From positions 248,001-312,000 of the forward strand of contig NZ_JAUOEL010000001.1 of assembly GCF_030540765.1 (NCBI RefSeq): a DNA stretch of 64,000 nucleotides, read 5' to 3'. The notes below the pieces were generated by a model, which saw only the letters and a program-made list of their open reading frames with translations, had not been told where the DNA came from and did no database searches. Below, in pieces: positions 53,937 to 63,096 of the stretch (its first letter is position 1; each line of letters starts with the position of its first letter). This DNA is from Flavivirga jejuensis (GTDB lineage: Bacteria > Bacteroidota > Bacteroidia > Flavobacteriales > Flavobacteriaceae). The translations under genes and the position numbers were made by a program.

Positions 53937-56351
53937 TTATTTTAAGCTCTTTTTAAAGCTTAGATAATCGGAATTGTTAGGATGAATTTTTATAATGCTA
54001 TCCATTAATCTAGCGGCAAATACTTTATTGTTTAGTCTGTTGTAAGCTTTAGCCATTTTAAAGGATACCTCTGGATTTAAAACATCATTTTTTATGGATT
54101 GGTTAAATATTTTTACAGATTTATCGTCTTGCCCAGACCACCAATACATATCTAAAATTGCTAAATAAGCATCGTAATAATAAGGAGACCTTTTAATGGC
54201 ATTTAATAATACTTTTTCAGACTTTTCATAATCTTTTTCCCAGGCTAAAGTCCGCCCTTTTAATATTCGGGCATCTGTATAATTAGGGTATTCATTTAAT
54301 ATATAATCACATAATAAACGAGCGATTTTATATTGTTTTTTAAATGATAAGTCTCTGGCAATAAATAAAATTTCATCGTATGTTTTTCCCTTAGAATGCG
54401 CATTGATTGAAGCTAATTGCTCTGGAGTAAATGTTATTTTTGGAGTTACATAAATATTAAGTGAGTCTGGAAAAATTTTATTCTGCTGCGTTACATAAGC
54501 ATTCACCTTTTTAAAAGCCAATAAGGAGTCTTCCATGGTTTTTACCAGAGCCTCTTCATTTACTTTATAGGTTCCAAAATTTTCGTTTATTTTGAATAGT
54601 TCGCCATCTGAATACAAATAATCTTTATATATAAAATCATTGATGCTGCCTTTATAACGCATTAAAGGTATTTTATGAATATTTCTAAAATGTCTGGCTG
54701 TATCTAGTCCATTTCCAACCCAAGCCGTTTTGTCTAATGGTTTGAATTTAAAGTTTTTTATTAAGCTACTTAATAAGCTTGGAGTAACATCCCAATGTGA
54801 TGACACAGATTTAAAAACATCGGCTTTTTTTAACATGGGACTGTATATTAAAAAAGGGACATGGAATCTACAAAGTTTATCTTTTTGAGTAATTGGTATG
54901 AGTCTATGGTCTCCTGTTATTACAAATATAGTATTCGAATAATCTGGGCGTTGTTTATAACCATGCATGAATTCTTTTATGGCATTATCGGTATAAAGGA
55001 GGCATCCAAAAATATCTTTGTGACTATTTATCTGTTTTTTTATAGATTCTAATTCTCGAGAAGCTGTTAACATGTTGTCTACCTCTGCCAGATAGGCTTC
55101 TTTCTTAGGGAACTCAAATGGTTCGTGAGTAGAAAGCGTCATAACGATATCTAAACGGGGTTGCTTTTCTATTTCAAAAGAAGTTAATGCTTTTCTAAAA
55201 ATTTCGCTATCTGGATAGCCCCAGGAAAATCCGCCATCGTTTCCTTTGGTTTTTTCAAAAGCAGGACCATATTTGTTTTCATCAATGAGTGTTTGAATCC
55301 CATTATATTCTAAAAAATTAATTTTTCTGTCGAAACTAGACGGACCACCAGAATAATAAGATGTTTTGTACCCGTTTGCTTTTAAAATACTAATAAGTGA
55401 AATGTGTGAAGGTGTTTCGGTTAGATCTAAAAATCCTGTTTCACCATATGGTAAAGAGCCAAACAAAGAAGGCAATATGCCAAAGGATCTTCCTGTTGTA
55501 CTTACAAAGTTTTCCCAGTATAACGATTTTGATATCAGAGAATCTATGTACGGCGTAAAGCCACTATATTCATTTCCGTTTACAAATTCGCTTCCTAAAC
55601 CTTCTACAACAATAAAAACAATATTTGGTTTTTCCTCTTTAAATGCTAAGAATGGTGATAGTACATCTTTGGAATTCTTGAATGGTTTTAATAATGGATA
55701 GTCGTTTCTGTTTGCAAAGTGAGATGCGTTTATTTTACTTTTATCACGTTGGAATTTTATAATATCGTTGGTTAAAAACGCTATTTTATTTTGATGTGAT
55801 TTATAAGATGCTTCTGGGATAATTAATTTTAAACAGCCTAATAATACAATAGACAGAATACCGAATCCTATTAACTTTCTTTCGGTTATAGATTTAATAT
55901 ATCTAGATAATAATAAGAATAGGAGAGGAAATATTATAAATGGTAAAAAATAGGTGATGGAGATCGATTCTGATACAGAAACGGTGCTAAAAGCATCATC
56001 AAATGAATAACCTAATATATCTACTCCTAAATTTAAACTAGTTGATAAACTGTACTTTACAAGTGAAAACTGAATAATTACGAATAGAATAAATAGCGCC
56101 TTTATTACAATTACGGCATATTTTTTTACTAACGAGGTTAACAATAAAAAGAGAGGAAACAATAGTATTCCTATAATTAAACCACTCCAAAAATCATTAA
56201 CAAGCTTATATACTGAGGCTAAAATAATATTTGTTTCTGATGTTTTTGAAGCAAAAAGCTCAAATAAACTAACAAACAATAATGATGCAATTAACGATAT
56301 AGTTAAGTACACATATTTTTTAATAGCTTCTTTTTTGATGTTAAATTTCAT
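53937..56351 (-). CDS. LTA synthase-like sulfatase/phosphotransferase with TPR tail
   Basis: 804-residue inner-membrane enzyme. It has about five N-terminal membrane helices (1-185) and an LtaS-type sulfatase/alkaline-phosphatase fold domain: NIVFIVVEGLGSEFV (metal-binding Glu), FVSTTGRSFGILPSLFGSLP (nucleophile Thr or Ser), SYYSGGPSSFD, VITGDHRL (Asp-His) and RFHVPFLIYSP. The last ~160 residues form TPR-like repeats. Such enzymes transfer phosphoglycerol, phosphoethanolamine or related groups to envelope glycans. The TPR fusion and the operon suggest work on a secreted polysaccharide. Specific donor and acceptor unknown. Confidence 0.85.
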   Translation of the reverse strand: MKFNIKKEAIKKYVYLTISLIASLLFVSLFELFASKTSETNIILASVYKLVNDFWSGLIIGILLFPLFLLLTSLVKKYAVIVIKALFILFVIIQFSLVKYSLSTSLNLGVDILGYSFDDAFSTVSVSESISITYFLPFIIFPLLFLLLSRYIKSITERKLIGFGILSIVLLGCLKLIIPEASYKSHQNKIAFLTNDIIKFQRDKSKINASHFANRNDYPLLKPFKNSKDVLSPFLAFKEEKPNIVFIVVEGLGSEFVNGNEYSGFTPYIDSLISKSLYWENFVSTTGRSFGILPSLFGSLPYGETGFLDLTETPSHISLISILKANGYKTSYYSGGPSSFDRKINFLEYNGIQTLIDENKYGPAFEKTKGNDGGFSWGYPDSEIFRKALTSFEIEKQPRLDIVMTLSTHEPFEFPKKEAYLAEVDNMLTASRELESIKKQINSHKDIFGCLLYTDNAIKEFMHGYKQRPDYSNTIFVITGDHRLIPITQKDKLCRFHVPFLIYSPMLKKADVFKSVSSHWDVTPSLLSSLIKNFKFKPLDKTAWVGNGLDTARHFRNIHKIPLMRYKGSINDFIYKDYLYSDGELFKINENFGTYKVNEEALVKTMEDSLLAFKKVNAYVTQQNKIFPDSLNIYVTPKITFTPEQLASINAHSKGKTYDEILFIARDLSFKKQYKIARLLCDYILNEYPNYTDARILKGRTLAWEKDYEKSEKVLLNAIKRSPYYYDAYLAILDMYWWSGQDDKSVKIFNQSIKNDVLNPEVSFKMAKAYNRLNNKVFAARLMDSIIKIHPNNSDYLSFKKSLK

Positions 56352-56367
56352 AGTACCTGTGTTTTAG

Positions 56368-57798
56368 CTATACTGATGTTAAACCTTTTCGTTGCATCAC
56401 GCCCCATTTTTTTTTCTTATTAAAATAGTAATCATAATTCCCTTTTATGGCAGCATATAAAATGAATGGATGCAAAACGAATGGTTCTAGTGCTGTTAAT
56501 AGAACTAGTTTATAGCCTGTGCCTTTCTTTTTATATTGATGGTATGTCAACTCTTCAGAATAGAGGGCAATTATTGAAAATAATACAGAAAAGATATAGG
56601 CCAGAAGAAGAAACGATAGGGCATATTCCCACCTCACTTCTTTTAAAATGATTAAAATGACAAAATAAACAATACCAACTGCTTCTATTATTGGTGCCAG
56701 ACGTTCGAAAATGAACCAATAGGGATAACTTAGCATTCCGAAGGAACCATAGTTTCTGTTAAACCCAATTTTTCGATGTTTTTTTAATGTTTCAATAGTA
56801 CCACGAGTCCATCTATTACGCTGTGAAACAAATATTTTATAATTGTCTGGAGCCTCAGTCCAACATAAGGGATCTGGAATATACGAGACTCTATATTTTT
56901 CGTTTTTTTCTTCCATATATCGTCGCATGCGTACAACAATCTCCATGTCTTCTCCCACAGTTTGAGTATCGTAACCACCCACTGCAATAGCTGTTTCTTT
57001 ATCAAATATGCCAAAAGCCCCCGATATTACTAACAGGCCGTTTAATCGGCTCCATGCCATTCTGCCTAATAAAAAGGCTCTTAAATATTCTAATATTTGA
57101 GATTGTACTAAAAGCTTTTTAGGGAGGTTAACATCAATTAATTTACCGCCTCTAATAATACATGAGTTAGCAATACGAATAACACCTCCAGCTGCAATTA
57201 CTTTGGCATTGGTGACTTCTAAAAACGGTTTAATCATTTTTTGAAGTGCATCTTCCAGGAGTAAACAATCTACATCTATACAGGCAACATATTTGCTTTT
57301 ACTAATGTTTAGCCCCATGTTTAAGGCGTCTGCTTTTCCGCCGTTTTTTTTATCGACCACCATTAACTTTTCAAAGGCAGGATTTTTAGATTTAAAAACG
57401 CCAGTACGCAGGGGTTGCGTTTTAATTTTTTCGTTAATTATAAAATCAATTTTTTCTAAATCGTAAGCTTCAATAAGTTTTTCTAAACTGTTATCACTAC
57501 TCCCGTCGTTAATAATAATAACATTGTAGTTAACATAATGATTAGATAATAGTGATCTTACGTTTTCAACAACATTTAGACTCTCATTATAAGCAGGAGC
57601 AATTATGGTTATTGAGGGCGACATGGTCGAGGATAGGATGTCTTTATAATTAACAAAACTATTTTTTTTAAGGTACTCTATAGTTTCTTTTCCAGATATT
57701 ATTGATAGAATGATATAAGAGGTAATAGCAGCAAATGCATAACCAAAAAACAGATAATGGAGTATTTGTAAAATTATTTTAACCGTACTAGTATCCAT
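56368..57798 (-). CDS. Processive-type glycosyltransferase, family 2
   Basis: 476-residue membrane glycosyltransferase of the cellulose/PNAG-synthase type. An N-terminal membrane helix (HYLFFGYAFAAITSYIILSI) precedes the GT2 catalytic domain with SITIIAPAYNESLN, INDGSSDNS, ACIDVDCLLLED, VGEDMEIVVRMRR and the QxxRW motif in SQRNRWTRG, followed by about three C-terminal helices. The motif set fits beta-glycan polymerases such as PgaC. It is probably the core enzyme of the operon, exporting the chain while building it. The sugar is unknown. Confidence 0.9.
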   Translation of the reverse strand: MDTSTVKIILQILHYLFFGYAFAAITSYIILSIISGKETIEYLKKNSFVNYKDILSSTMSPSITIIAPAYNESLNVVENVRSLLSNHYVNYNVIIINDGSSDNSLEKLIEAYDLEKIDFIINEKIKTQPLRTGVFKSKNPAFEKLMVVDKKNGGKADALNMGLNISKSKYVACIDVDCLLLEDALQKMIKPFLEVTNAKVIAAGGVIRIANSCIIRGGKLIDVNLPKKLLVQSQILEYLRAFLLGRMAWSRLNGLLVISGAFGIFDKETAIAVGGYDTQTVGEDMEIVVRMRRYMEEKNEKYRVSYIPDPLCWTEAPDNYKIFVSQRNRWTRGTIETLKKHRKIGFNRNYGSFGMLSYPYWFIFERLAPIIEAVGIVYFVILIILKEVRWEYALSFLLLAYIFSVLFSIIALYSEELTYHQYKKKGTGYKLVLLTALEPFVLHPFILYAAIKGNYDYYFNKKKKWGVMQRKGLTSV

Positions 57799-57800
57799 AA

Positions 57801-58904
57801 TTATATATTATTTACAAATTTTATTATTCTTTTACTTCCTTTGCTTTTAGGGGATTTACTAAGTCCCATAAATTTATCCAGATTAATAGATTTTAATATT
57901 TTAAGTGCTAATAATTGTATTTCGAAGTTTTTATGAAAAAGGTGCTTTTCAATAAAAGGCTCGTCTGATGGGACTACTAATTTTTCGAGTAAACCAAAGA
58001 AACTAATTTGTTCTTCTAGGCTAAGCTCATTAAAATTGGCTTTTAGCATTTCTTTTGCTTCTATACCATATAGACTTGTTAATGCTTCTATAACGCTAAC
58101 TCTAACCTCTTTTATAGGATGAGATAGTAACTCGATTAAGGTGTCTTTAACTTCAAATTGATTATAAATCTTAGCTAGTTTTAAGGCAAATAAAACCACT
58201 GTTTCATTTTTAGATTTTAACCAGGGCTTAATATCACAAATCTGTTGATCGTCAAATTTTTGAAGTGTTTCTAGTAATTGTACCTGTGCCCATTCAGATA
58301 ATGGTGCTTTTAGATCATCTAAAAAAGTAAGCCCTTTAAATCTAAACATGTTAACCATGTATAGTTGGGTTTCTTTTCTAACTTCATGTCTTGGATGCAT
58401 GATGAATGGTTCTACAAGGTCGTGTGCCTCTTCAATTTTAAAACGTGTAAGTTCACCAATGCCTTTTGCTATGATATACCAGTTCTTGTTTTTTAAACGT
58501 GCTAAGGCATAATCGTAAAGGCCTGTTTTATAATAAAGTGTTTGAATTGAATCGGACATTTCGCCAGACACTTCATTCATTAAATTATATAAAATGGAAA
58601 TAATTATTTTTCGTTTCGATTTTATAGGTACCGAAGCTTTTAGTTTTTCTATTATAGTTAGCTGAAGGTCATTAATAGTGCCGTTTTCAGAGCCTGAATA
58701 TAGATATTCAATTAATGTTGCTTCGTAGTCTTTTCTAAATTTGGCACTTTCTGCATCTCTTTTTCTAAGTGTTGCTCGTATTAATTTTAAGTATAAAGTA
58801 AGAATAACAATGGCTACAGATAAAGCAGAGCTAACTCCCCAGGCTAGTTTTATTAAGAGCGGGGATTCATTAAAATAATCAATAAGGTATTGATAAGTTG
58901 CCAT
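57801..58904 (-). CDS. Membrane-anchored HEAT-repeat protein
   Basis: 367-residue protein with one N-terminal membrane helix (LAWGVSSALSVAIVILTLYL, ~19-40) and a cytoplasmic helical-repeat domain: EAHDLVEPFIMHPRHEVRKE, LLETLQKFDDQQICDIKPWL, DTLIELLSHPIKEVRVSVIE and KHLFHKNFEIQLLALKILKS are HEAT-like units. It starts 14 bases after the response regulator stop and ends 2 bases before the glycosyltransferase start. This suggests an adaptor between the phosphorelay and the synthase; inference from order and domain type. Confidence 0.75.
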   Translation of the reverse strand: MATYQYLIDYFNESPLLIKLAWGVSSALSVAIVILTLYLKLIRATLRKRDAESAKFRKDYEATLIEYLYSGSENGTINDLQLTIIEKLKASVPIKSKRKIIISILYNLMNEVSGEMSDSIQTLYYKTGLYDYALARLKNKNWYIIAKGIGELTRFKIEEAHDLVEPFIMHPRHEVRKETQLYMVNMFRFKGLTFLDDLKAPLSEWAQVQLLETLQKFDDQQICDIKPWLKSKNETVVLFALKLAKIYNQFEVKDTLIELLSHPIKEVRVSVIEALTSLYGIEAKEMLKANFNELSLEEQISFFGLLEKLVVPSDEPFIEKHLFHKNFEIQLLALKILKSINLDKFMGLSKSPKSKGSKRIIKFVNNI

Positions 58905-58918
58905 GCTAAATAGTGTTT

Positions 58919-59287
58919 TTAACTTAAAAGCCTTTTTACCCTAATTATTAGTTCATTGGGACTAAATGGTTTACCCATAAAGTCGTTAGCACCTAAATTA
59001 AATGCCTTAATTACCATTTCTTCCTGACCCGCCGAAGAGAATACAATAATTGGAGTGTCTAAATCTAATTTTAATCTAATGTGACTTATAACTTCTAACC
59101 CACTAACAAAGGGCATCATAATATCTGTTAGAATTAAATCGGGAGTTTCTTTTTCTATGACCTCTAAAGCTTCTCTACCGTCTTGTGCCATAAGCAATTC
59201 GTAACCCTCTTTTTCTAATCTAAACTTCAATAATAATGAAAGTGTCGAGTTGTCTTCTGCTAAAACAATTTTCTTTTTATTCATCAT
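58919..59287 (-). CDS. Single-domain response regulator
   Basis: 122-residue CheY-like receiver with no output domain. Acidic pocket in VLAEDNS (~11-12), phosphorylation site Asp55 in LILTDIMMP, Ser/Thr switch in IVFSSAGQ and Lys in FMGKPFSP. With no DNA-binding part it must signal by protein contact, perhaps through the HEAT protein next to it. It overlaps the end of the Hpt gene by 11 bases, so both come from one message. Confidence 0.93.
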   Translation of the reverse strand: MMNKKKIVLAEDNSTLSLLLKFRLEKEGYELLMAQDGREALEVIEKETPDLILTDIMMPFVSGLEVISHIRLKLDLDTPIIVFSSAGQEEMVIKAFNLGANDFMGKPFSPNELIIRVKRLLS

Positions 59288-59645
59288 TCATTGATTTAAG
59301 TTCGGTTTGTATTTCTCTTTTTACTTCTTTAAAAACTGAAAAACAATAGGTGACAAGTGTATTGGTAGTATCTAAATTTTGCTCGTTTTTAAAGTTAGAT
59401 TCTAATTCAAGTATGGTCGATTCTAATTTTGAAATACCAAACATGTTAATGTTAGGCTTTATTTTGTGTGTAGCTTTAAATAACAAATCCCAATTTTTAT
59501 TAGGAAACTGATAAGTTAAAGTTTCTACATACTCATCTATAATTTCAAGAAATAACTCCATTATTTCTTTAATAATGGATGCATCATCAAAAGTACTTTC
59601 TTTTAATACATCTAAATTTATATATTGATTATTCGATTTAATCAT
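59277..59645 (-). CDS. Hpt domain phosphotransfer protein
   Basis: 122-residue four-helix-bundle phosphotransfer domain. The phospho-accepting His60 is in LLFKATHKIKPNINMFG, and acidic helices around it (ESTFDDASIIKEIMELFLEI) are typical. It is the first gene of the operon and overlaps the receiver gene, so it probably feeds that regulator from a hybrid kinase encoded elsewhere. Start chosen at MIKSNNQYIN. No histidine kinase is in the window. Confidence 0.85.
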   Translation of the reverse strand: MIKSNNQYINLDVLKESTFDDASIIKEIMELFLEIIDEYVETLTYQFPNKNWDLLFKATHKIKPNINMFGISKLESTILELESNFKNEQNLDTTNTLVTYCFSVFKEVKREIQTELKSMNDE

Positions 59646-59831
59646 GCTTTTTATAATCTATATTTTACAATTTCAATCAGAATAGGACTGCAATTTATAA
59701 AAAATTATCGACAAAATGCACAAAAACAAGATAAAGTGTATTGTGTGTGATGTAATATGAGAAAAAGAGTGTGTGGATGTAGTCGTATTTGAGTGCTGAT
59801 CTTTTTCTGAAAATCTACCAAAAGTGAGGAT

Positions 59832-59857
59832 TTGTTTTTTCTTAAGAAAAAACAAAC
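59832..59857. promoter_or_regulatory. 26-bp perfect palindrome
   Basis: TTTGTTTTTTCTT and its exact complement AAGAAAAAACAAA meet without a loop. It lies ~190 bp upstream of the Hpt gene and may be an operator or a weak bidirectional terminator. The gene-free stretch 59646-60422 holds this palindrome, the repeat A copy and otherwise AT-rich sequence. Confidence 0.45.
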
Positions 59858-59889
59858 TTAGGATGCTTCAAATAATTTTTAAAACAAAA

Positions 59890-60398
59890 AAAGAGGCTGT
59901 CTAGAAGATGTCATTCTGAATATTACCTTCGAAACAAAATATATTTTATTTCGAAGGTAGCAGCAAAGCTGTGAAGCATTTCTAAAATTTTTAATATTAT
60001 GATTTTTAGATAAATAAGATTCTTCGCTTTGCTACCATTGGCGTGTTTTATAAACAACTAACTTTCAATTATTTCATTCAGAGCACAGCGAAGAATCTTT
60101 ATTATTAATCTCTAAAGATTCTTCAGTCGTAAGCTTCGCTTATATCTTCAAACAAAATATATTTTGTTTTCAATAGCCTACCACTGACGTGTTTTGTAAA
60201 CAGCTAACTTTCAATTGCTTGTCATTCAGTGCATTCCGACAATTGTCGGAGTCGAAGAATCTTTATCATTAATATCTAAAGGTTCTTCAGTCGTACCTCC
60301 TCTGATGACACCACAATTACGTCATTTCATCCGCTAGTTAAAATTTTTAACACAGATCTCTAGATGACAAAGTTCATCACTTTTTAGACAGTCTCTTT
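59890..60398. repeat. Mosaic dispersed repeat A, copy 4, with terminal inverted repeats
   Basis: This is the most complete copy, 509 bp. Ends: AAAGAGGCTGTCTAGAAG (59890-59907) and TTTTTAGACAGTCTCTTT (60381-60398) are inverted repeats with 15 of 18 matches, so the unit resembles a MITE. Inside are the GATTCTTC arms, ACAAAATATATTTTGTTTTC, CCGACAATTGTCGG and TTAAAATTTTTAACACAGAT modules. It carries an unoccupied match to the IS110 target (TTGTCATTCAG, 60219-60229). Confidence 0.8.
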
Positions 60399-60422
60399 AT
60401 ATATATGTTGTTTAAGCTTGTT

Positions 60423-61355
60423 TTAGAACTTGTAGTTTAGTCCAAACATCCAATAGGTTTGTAAATCATTATCAACATCTTCGAAAGAAGTTGCTGTAGT
60501 TGGTGTTTCAGGATCCAAAGCGTAATTAAGTGCTTCTTGTTTGTTGTTTCTTAAGCCAAAATCGAAACCTACACCAATCATTTTCCATAAAGTATATCCA
60601 AAAGAATTGGTCCATGTCCAGTTTGACAAATCTGAGCTTTCATAACTTTGAAACATCGATAGGTTCGTTTTAAAGCTAACAGCTTTTATTTGTTTTGTAT
60701 AATCAACAAGGATTTTTGCTCCTAATGAAGATTCAAAAACAGTATCTTCTTTGCTAAAAATAAAGTTATAGTTTAAAGGATGTATTACCACAACTAAATC
60801 TTTTATAGGTGTCCAGGTAGCACCAATACCTAAATCTAAATACCCAGGATCATTGAAATTGCTTAAAATAGTTGTTCTGTATTCTGCCAATCCAGAGATT
60901 GCAAATTTATCATTTAGTTTGTGCCCGTATAAAGAGGTGATATTAAAAACATCTGTTGCTTCTCTAAACGAGTCGCTATCTGTAGGATCGTCTTTATCAT
61001 CTAGTTTTACCCAAGATAGGTTTACATTAGCACTGTTTCTCCAAAAGAATTTTTCTTTAGTTAAATTGGCAAAGACATTTACCGTAAAGCCAATATTTCC
61101 TGAGTTGTTATTTGGAAATCCCTGCGAATACCAGTTTTTAAAACTAGATATACTACCTCCAATGGTACCAAAAGCACCTTTTTTCCATCCTGGTAAGGCA
61201 TCAATTTTTGATTGAATAGCATTAACACGAGCTTGGATTGCTGCAATAGAATCTTTTTTAGGACCTTGAGCCGCTTTCAATTCTTCTAAAGTTTCTTGTG
61301 CATTTATTGAAGCTATTCCAATAAAGAAAGTAAATAATAATAATAGTTTTTTCAT
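60423..61355 (-). CDS. DUF3078 domain-containing outer membrane protein
   Basis: 310-residue exported protein. A signal peptide (LLLLFTFFIGIASINAQ) is followed by a short coiled-coil-like segment (KKDSIAAIQARVNAIQSKID) and a beta-rich domain with GGSISSFKNWYSQGFPNNNS, FFWRNSANVNLSWVKLDDKD and a C-terminal TYWMFGLNYKF ending in Phe, as in barrels. This matches the DUF3078 family, which is common in Bacteroidota and of unknown function. It has its own gap upstream and is not tightly linked to neighbours. Confidence 0.85.
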   Translation of the reverse strand: MKKLLLLFTFFIGIASINAQETLEELKAAQGPKKDSIAAIQARVNAIQSKIDALPGWKKGAFGTIGGSISSFKNWYSQGFPNNNSGNIGFTVNVFANLTKEKFFWRNSANVNLSWVKLDDKDDPTDSDSFREATDVFNITSLYGHKLNDKFAISGLAEYRTTILSNFNDPGYLDLGIGATWTPIKDLVVVIHPLNYNFIFSKEDTVFESSLGAKILVDYTKQIKAVSFKTNLSMFQSYESSDLSNWTWTNSFGYTLWKMIGVGFDFGLRNNKQEALNYALDPETPTTATSFEDVDNDLQTYWMFGLNYKF

Positions 61356-61453
61356 TTTTTGAATTAATTAATAGTTGAGTTAATCGTTTAATGTTAGAGG
61401 GAAATAATATGTGTTAGACCCTTTTCTAAAATTAGGTCACAGTAAATATAAGA

Positions 61454-61960
61454 TCATTTATTTTTGTAAAGAGGAACGGAAGAACACGCTTCTCCATACA
61501 TAATAGATTTAGCAAAAGGCTTTAATTTATTAGCAAGCATAATATAAGCATTTTGTGGAACTGGTTTTTTTGAACACCCTTTTATAATAATTGGTTTGTT
61601 TTTAAATTCGGTAATATCTAGTTGGTTTAAAATGTCTTGATAAATAGACGTTTCCAGGGATTCTAAATTACCAATAATAATCTTTTTTGCAAAAGGTTCT
61701 AAATAAATGCTAAGAAGCATGTATGCCCATCCTGGAATAATAGCATCACTACTGCACGTTAAGGCTACATAACTGTCTTGATATTGAGACCAATCAAACG
61801 CTGAGGCCTGGGCTCTAAAGTCTTTTTCGCGCAATACAAAGCCTTCAAACAACCAATCTTTAATATCGAAAAGCACACGGGATCCTTCAGGATAATAATC
61901 TTCAAGATTTACTGTTACTAGGTTACTATTCGCTACGCGATTTATGATTTCGTCTGGCAT
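61454..61960 (-). CDS. DUF2480 family protein
   Basis: 168-residue cytoplasmic protein of the Bacteroidota family DUF2480: MPDEIINRVANSNLVTVNLE, LFDIKDWLFEGFVLREKDFR, ALTCSSDAIIPGWAYMLLSI and a Cys-containing IIIKGCSKKPVPQNAYIML. The start MPDEI, one base after the upstream stop, is preferred over an ATG 18 bases earlier that lies inside the upstream gene. Function unknown. In related genomes it often neighbours Fe-S assembly genes, and sufE is nearby here. Confidence 0.85.
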   Translation of the reverse strand: MPDEIINRVANSNLVTVNLEDYYPEGSRVLFDIKDWLFEGFVLREKDFRAQASAFDWSQYQDSYVALTCSSDAIIPGWAYMLLSIYLEPFAKKIIIGNLESLETSIYQDILNQLDITEFKNKPIIIKGCSKKPVPQNAYIMLANKLKPFAKSIMYGEACSSVPLYKNK

Positions 61961-61961
61961 T

Positions 61962-62531
61962 TTATTTTTTATTTCCAATTAATAAAAGAGAATCATTATC
62001 ATCAAATTCTTTATAAAAATCTAGATGTAGAATTTCAAAACTATTTTCATAAAACTTTTTAAGATCAGCCTTGTTATGGTAATTCACAAAAAGACCTTTA
62101 AAAATTTCAGAGCCTTCTCCGCTCCAAAAAGAATGACAAATTATACCATTAGAGTTTAAAATATCGTGTTGTCTTTTAAAGGATTCGGTTAACTCATTAT
62201 CTCTTAAATGATGCATTACTTTGTTTGAGTAGATACCATCAAATTTTTTATCAGTTTTTAAAGTTATAGCATCCAACTCTAAGAATTCTTCATTAGGGTT
62301 TTTAGCAATTAAAAAGCTCAAAAATTCGGCTGAATTATCAGACCCTACAACATTAAATGACTTTTTTAAGATTTCCCAATCACTACCTGGACCAGAACCT
62401 ATTTCAAGTAAAACTGAATTGTTGGGTAAAACTTTTTTAAGTTTTTCTATCAGTTGAGATCCATTAAAACCTTTTGCTAATTTTATATATTCTTCAACAG
62501 ATTCTTTTGTTTTATAATAACCTCTATCCAT
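61962..62531 (-). CDS. Class I SAM-dependent methyltransferase
   Basis: 189-residue Rossmann-fold methyltransferase. SAM-binding motif I is SVLLEIGSGPGSDWEIL; the next acidic residue is in NVVGSDNSAEFLSFL; FDGIYSNKVMHHLRDNELTE is the motif IV/post-region; and GIICHSFWSGEGSEIFKG follows. This is the Methyltransf_11/25 type, usually acting on small molecules. It is coupled to DUF2480 (stop and start one base apart). Substrate unknown. Confidence 0.88.
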   Translation of the reverse strand: MDRGYYKTKESVEEYIKLAKGFNGSQLIEKLKKVLPNNSVLLEIGSGPGSDWEILKKSFNVVGSDNSAEFLSFLIAKNPNEEFLELDAITLKTDKKFDGIYSNKVMHHLRDNELTESFKRQHDILNSNGIICHSFWSGEGSEIFKGLFVNYHNKADLKKFYENSFEILHLDFYKEFDDNDSLLLIGNKK

Positions 62532-62562
62532 ACAATTTAAGGTTTAATCTAAAAATTCTCTG

Positions 62563-62745
62563 CTTGGAGGCAGGGTTTCCTAATTACATCGCTCTTTTGG
62601 AGCCATCAGAACGGCTTTTTTTGCAGTTCTGGGTGAGGTAAAATTTGCCTCTAAAGGCCAAATGAAACTGGCAAAAACCAGTGCTGAGTGGAGCCGAAGT
62701 ATACCCTTATAGTTTGCCTGGGGATAGTCAGTCAGTTTTAAGAGC
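62563..62745. repeat. Dispersed repeat family B, copy 2
   Basis: It shares AATTACATC, GAGC.ATCA, GCTTTTTTTGCAGTT, TGGGTGAGG and GGATAGTCAGT with the 8.6-kb copy and has an extra central segment (AATGAAACTGGCAAAAACCA). It separates the DUF59 gene from the methyltransferase. Confidence 0.6.
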
Positions 62746-62752
62746 TTTTATT

Positions 62753-63079
62753 TTAAAGCATCCCCAATTCTAATTTAGCTTCTTCACTCATAAGTTCTTG
62801 TGTCCAAGGCGGATCGAAAGTAATTTCTACTTCAGCACTTTTTACTTCGTTCAAAGATTTTACCTTTTCTTCAACTTCTAATGGTAATGTTTCTGCTACA
62901 GGGCAGTTAGGTGTTGTTAAAGTCATTAGAATTTTAACGTCGTAATCTTCGTTAACAAAGACGTCATAAATAAGACCTAGTTCATAAATATCAACAGGAA
63001 TTTCTGGATCGTAAATAGTTTTTAAGACATTTACTATTTTTTCGCCTAATGCGTTTGTATCTATTGTTGTTTCACTCAT
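62753..63079 (-). CDS. DUF59/MIP18-family SUF-associated protein (PaaD/SufT-like)
   Basis: 108-residue protein starting MSETTIDTNA, the MIP18/DUF59 fold used in Fe-S cluster assembly. Motifs: IYDPEIPVDIYELGLIYDV (DPE-P), MTLTTPNCPVAETLPLEV with the conserved Cys, and EITFDPPWTQELMSEEAKLE. The frame is open 24 codons further upstream, but those codons are translated from two dispersed hairpins and are rejected. It follows sufE directly, so the two probably form one SUF-related operon. Confidence 0.88.
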   Translation of the reverse strand: MSETTIDTNALGEKIVNVLKTIYDPEIPVDIYELGLIYDVFVNEDYDVKILMTLTTPNCPVAETLPLEVEEKVKSLNEVKSAEVEITFDPPWTQELMSEEAKLELGML

Positions 63080-63096
63080 AACTATATTTTTTTTCA

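Noticed and set aside
59673-59855. Minus-strand 60-codon frame upstream of the Hpt gene
   Set aside because: Low-complexity His/Thr/Ser text ending in an AT-rich palindrome; no promoter or family support.
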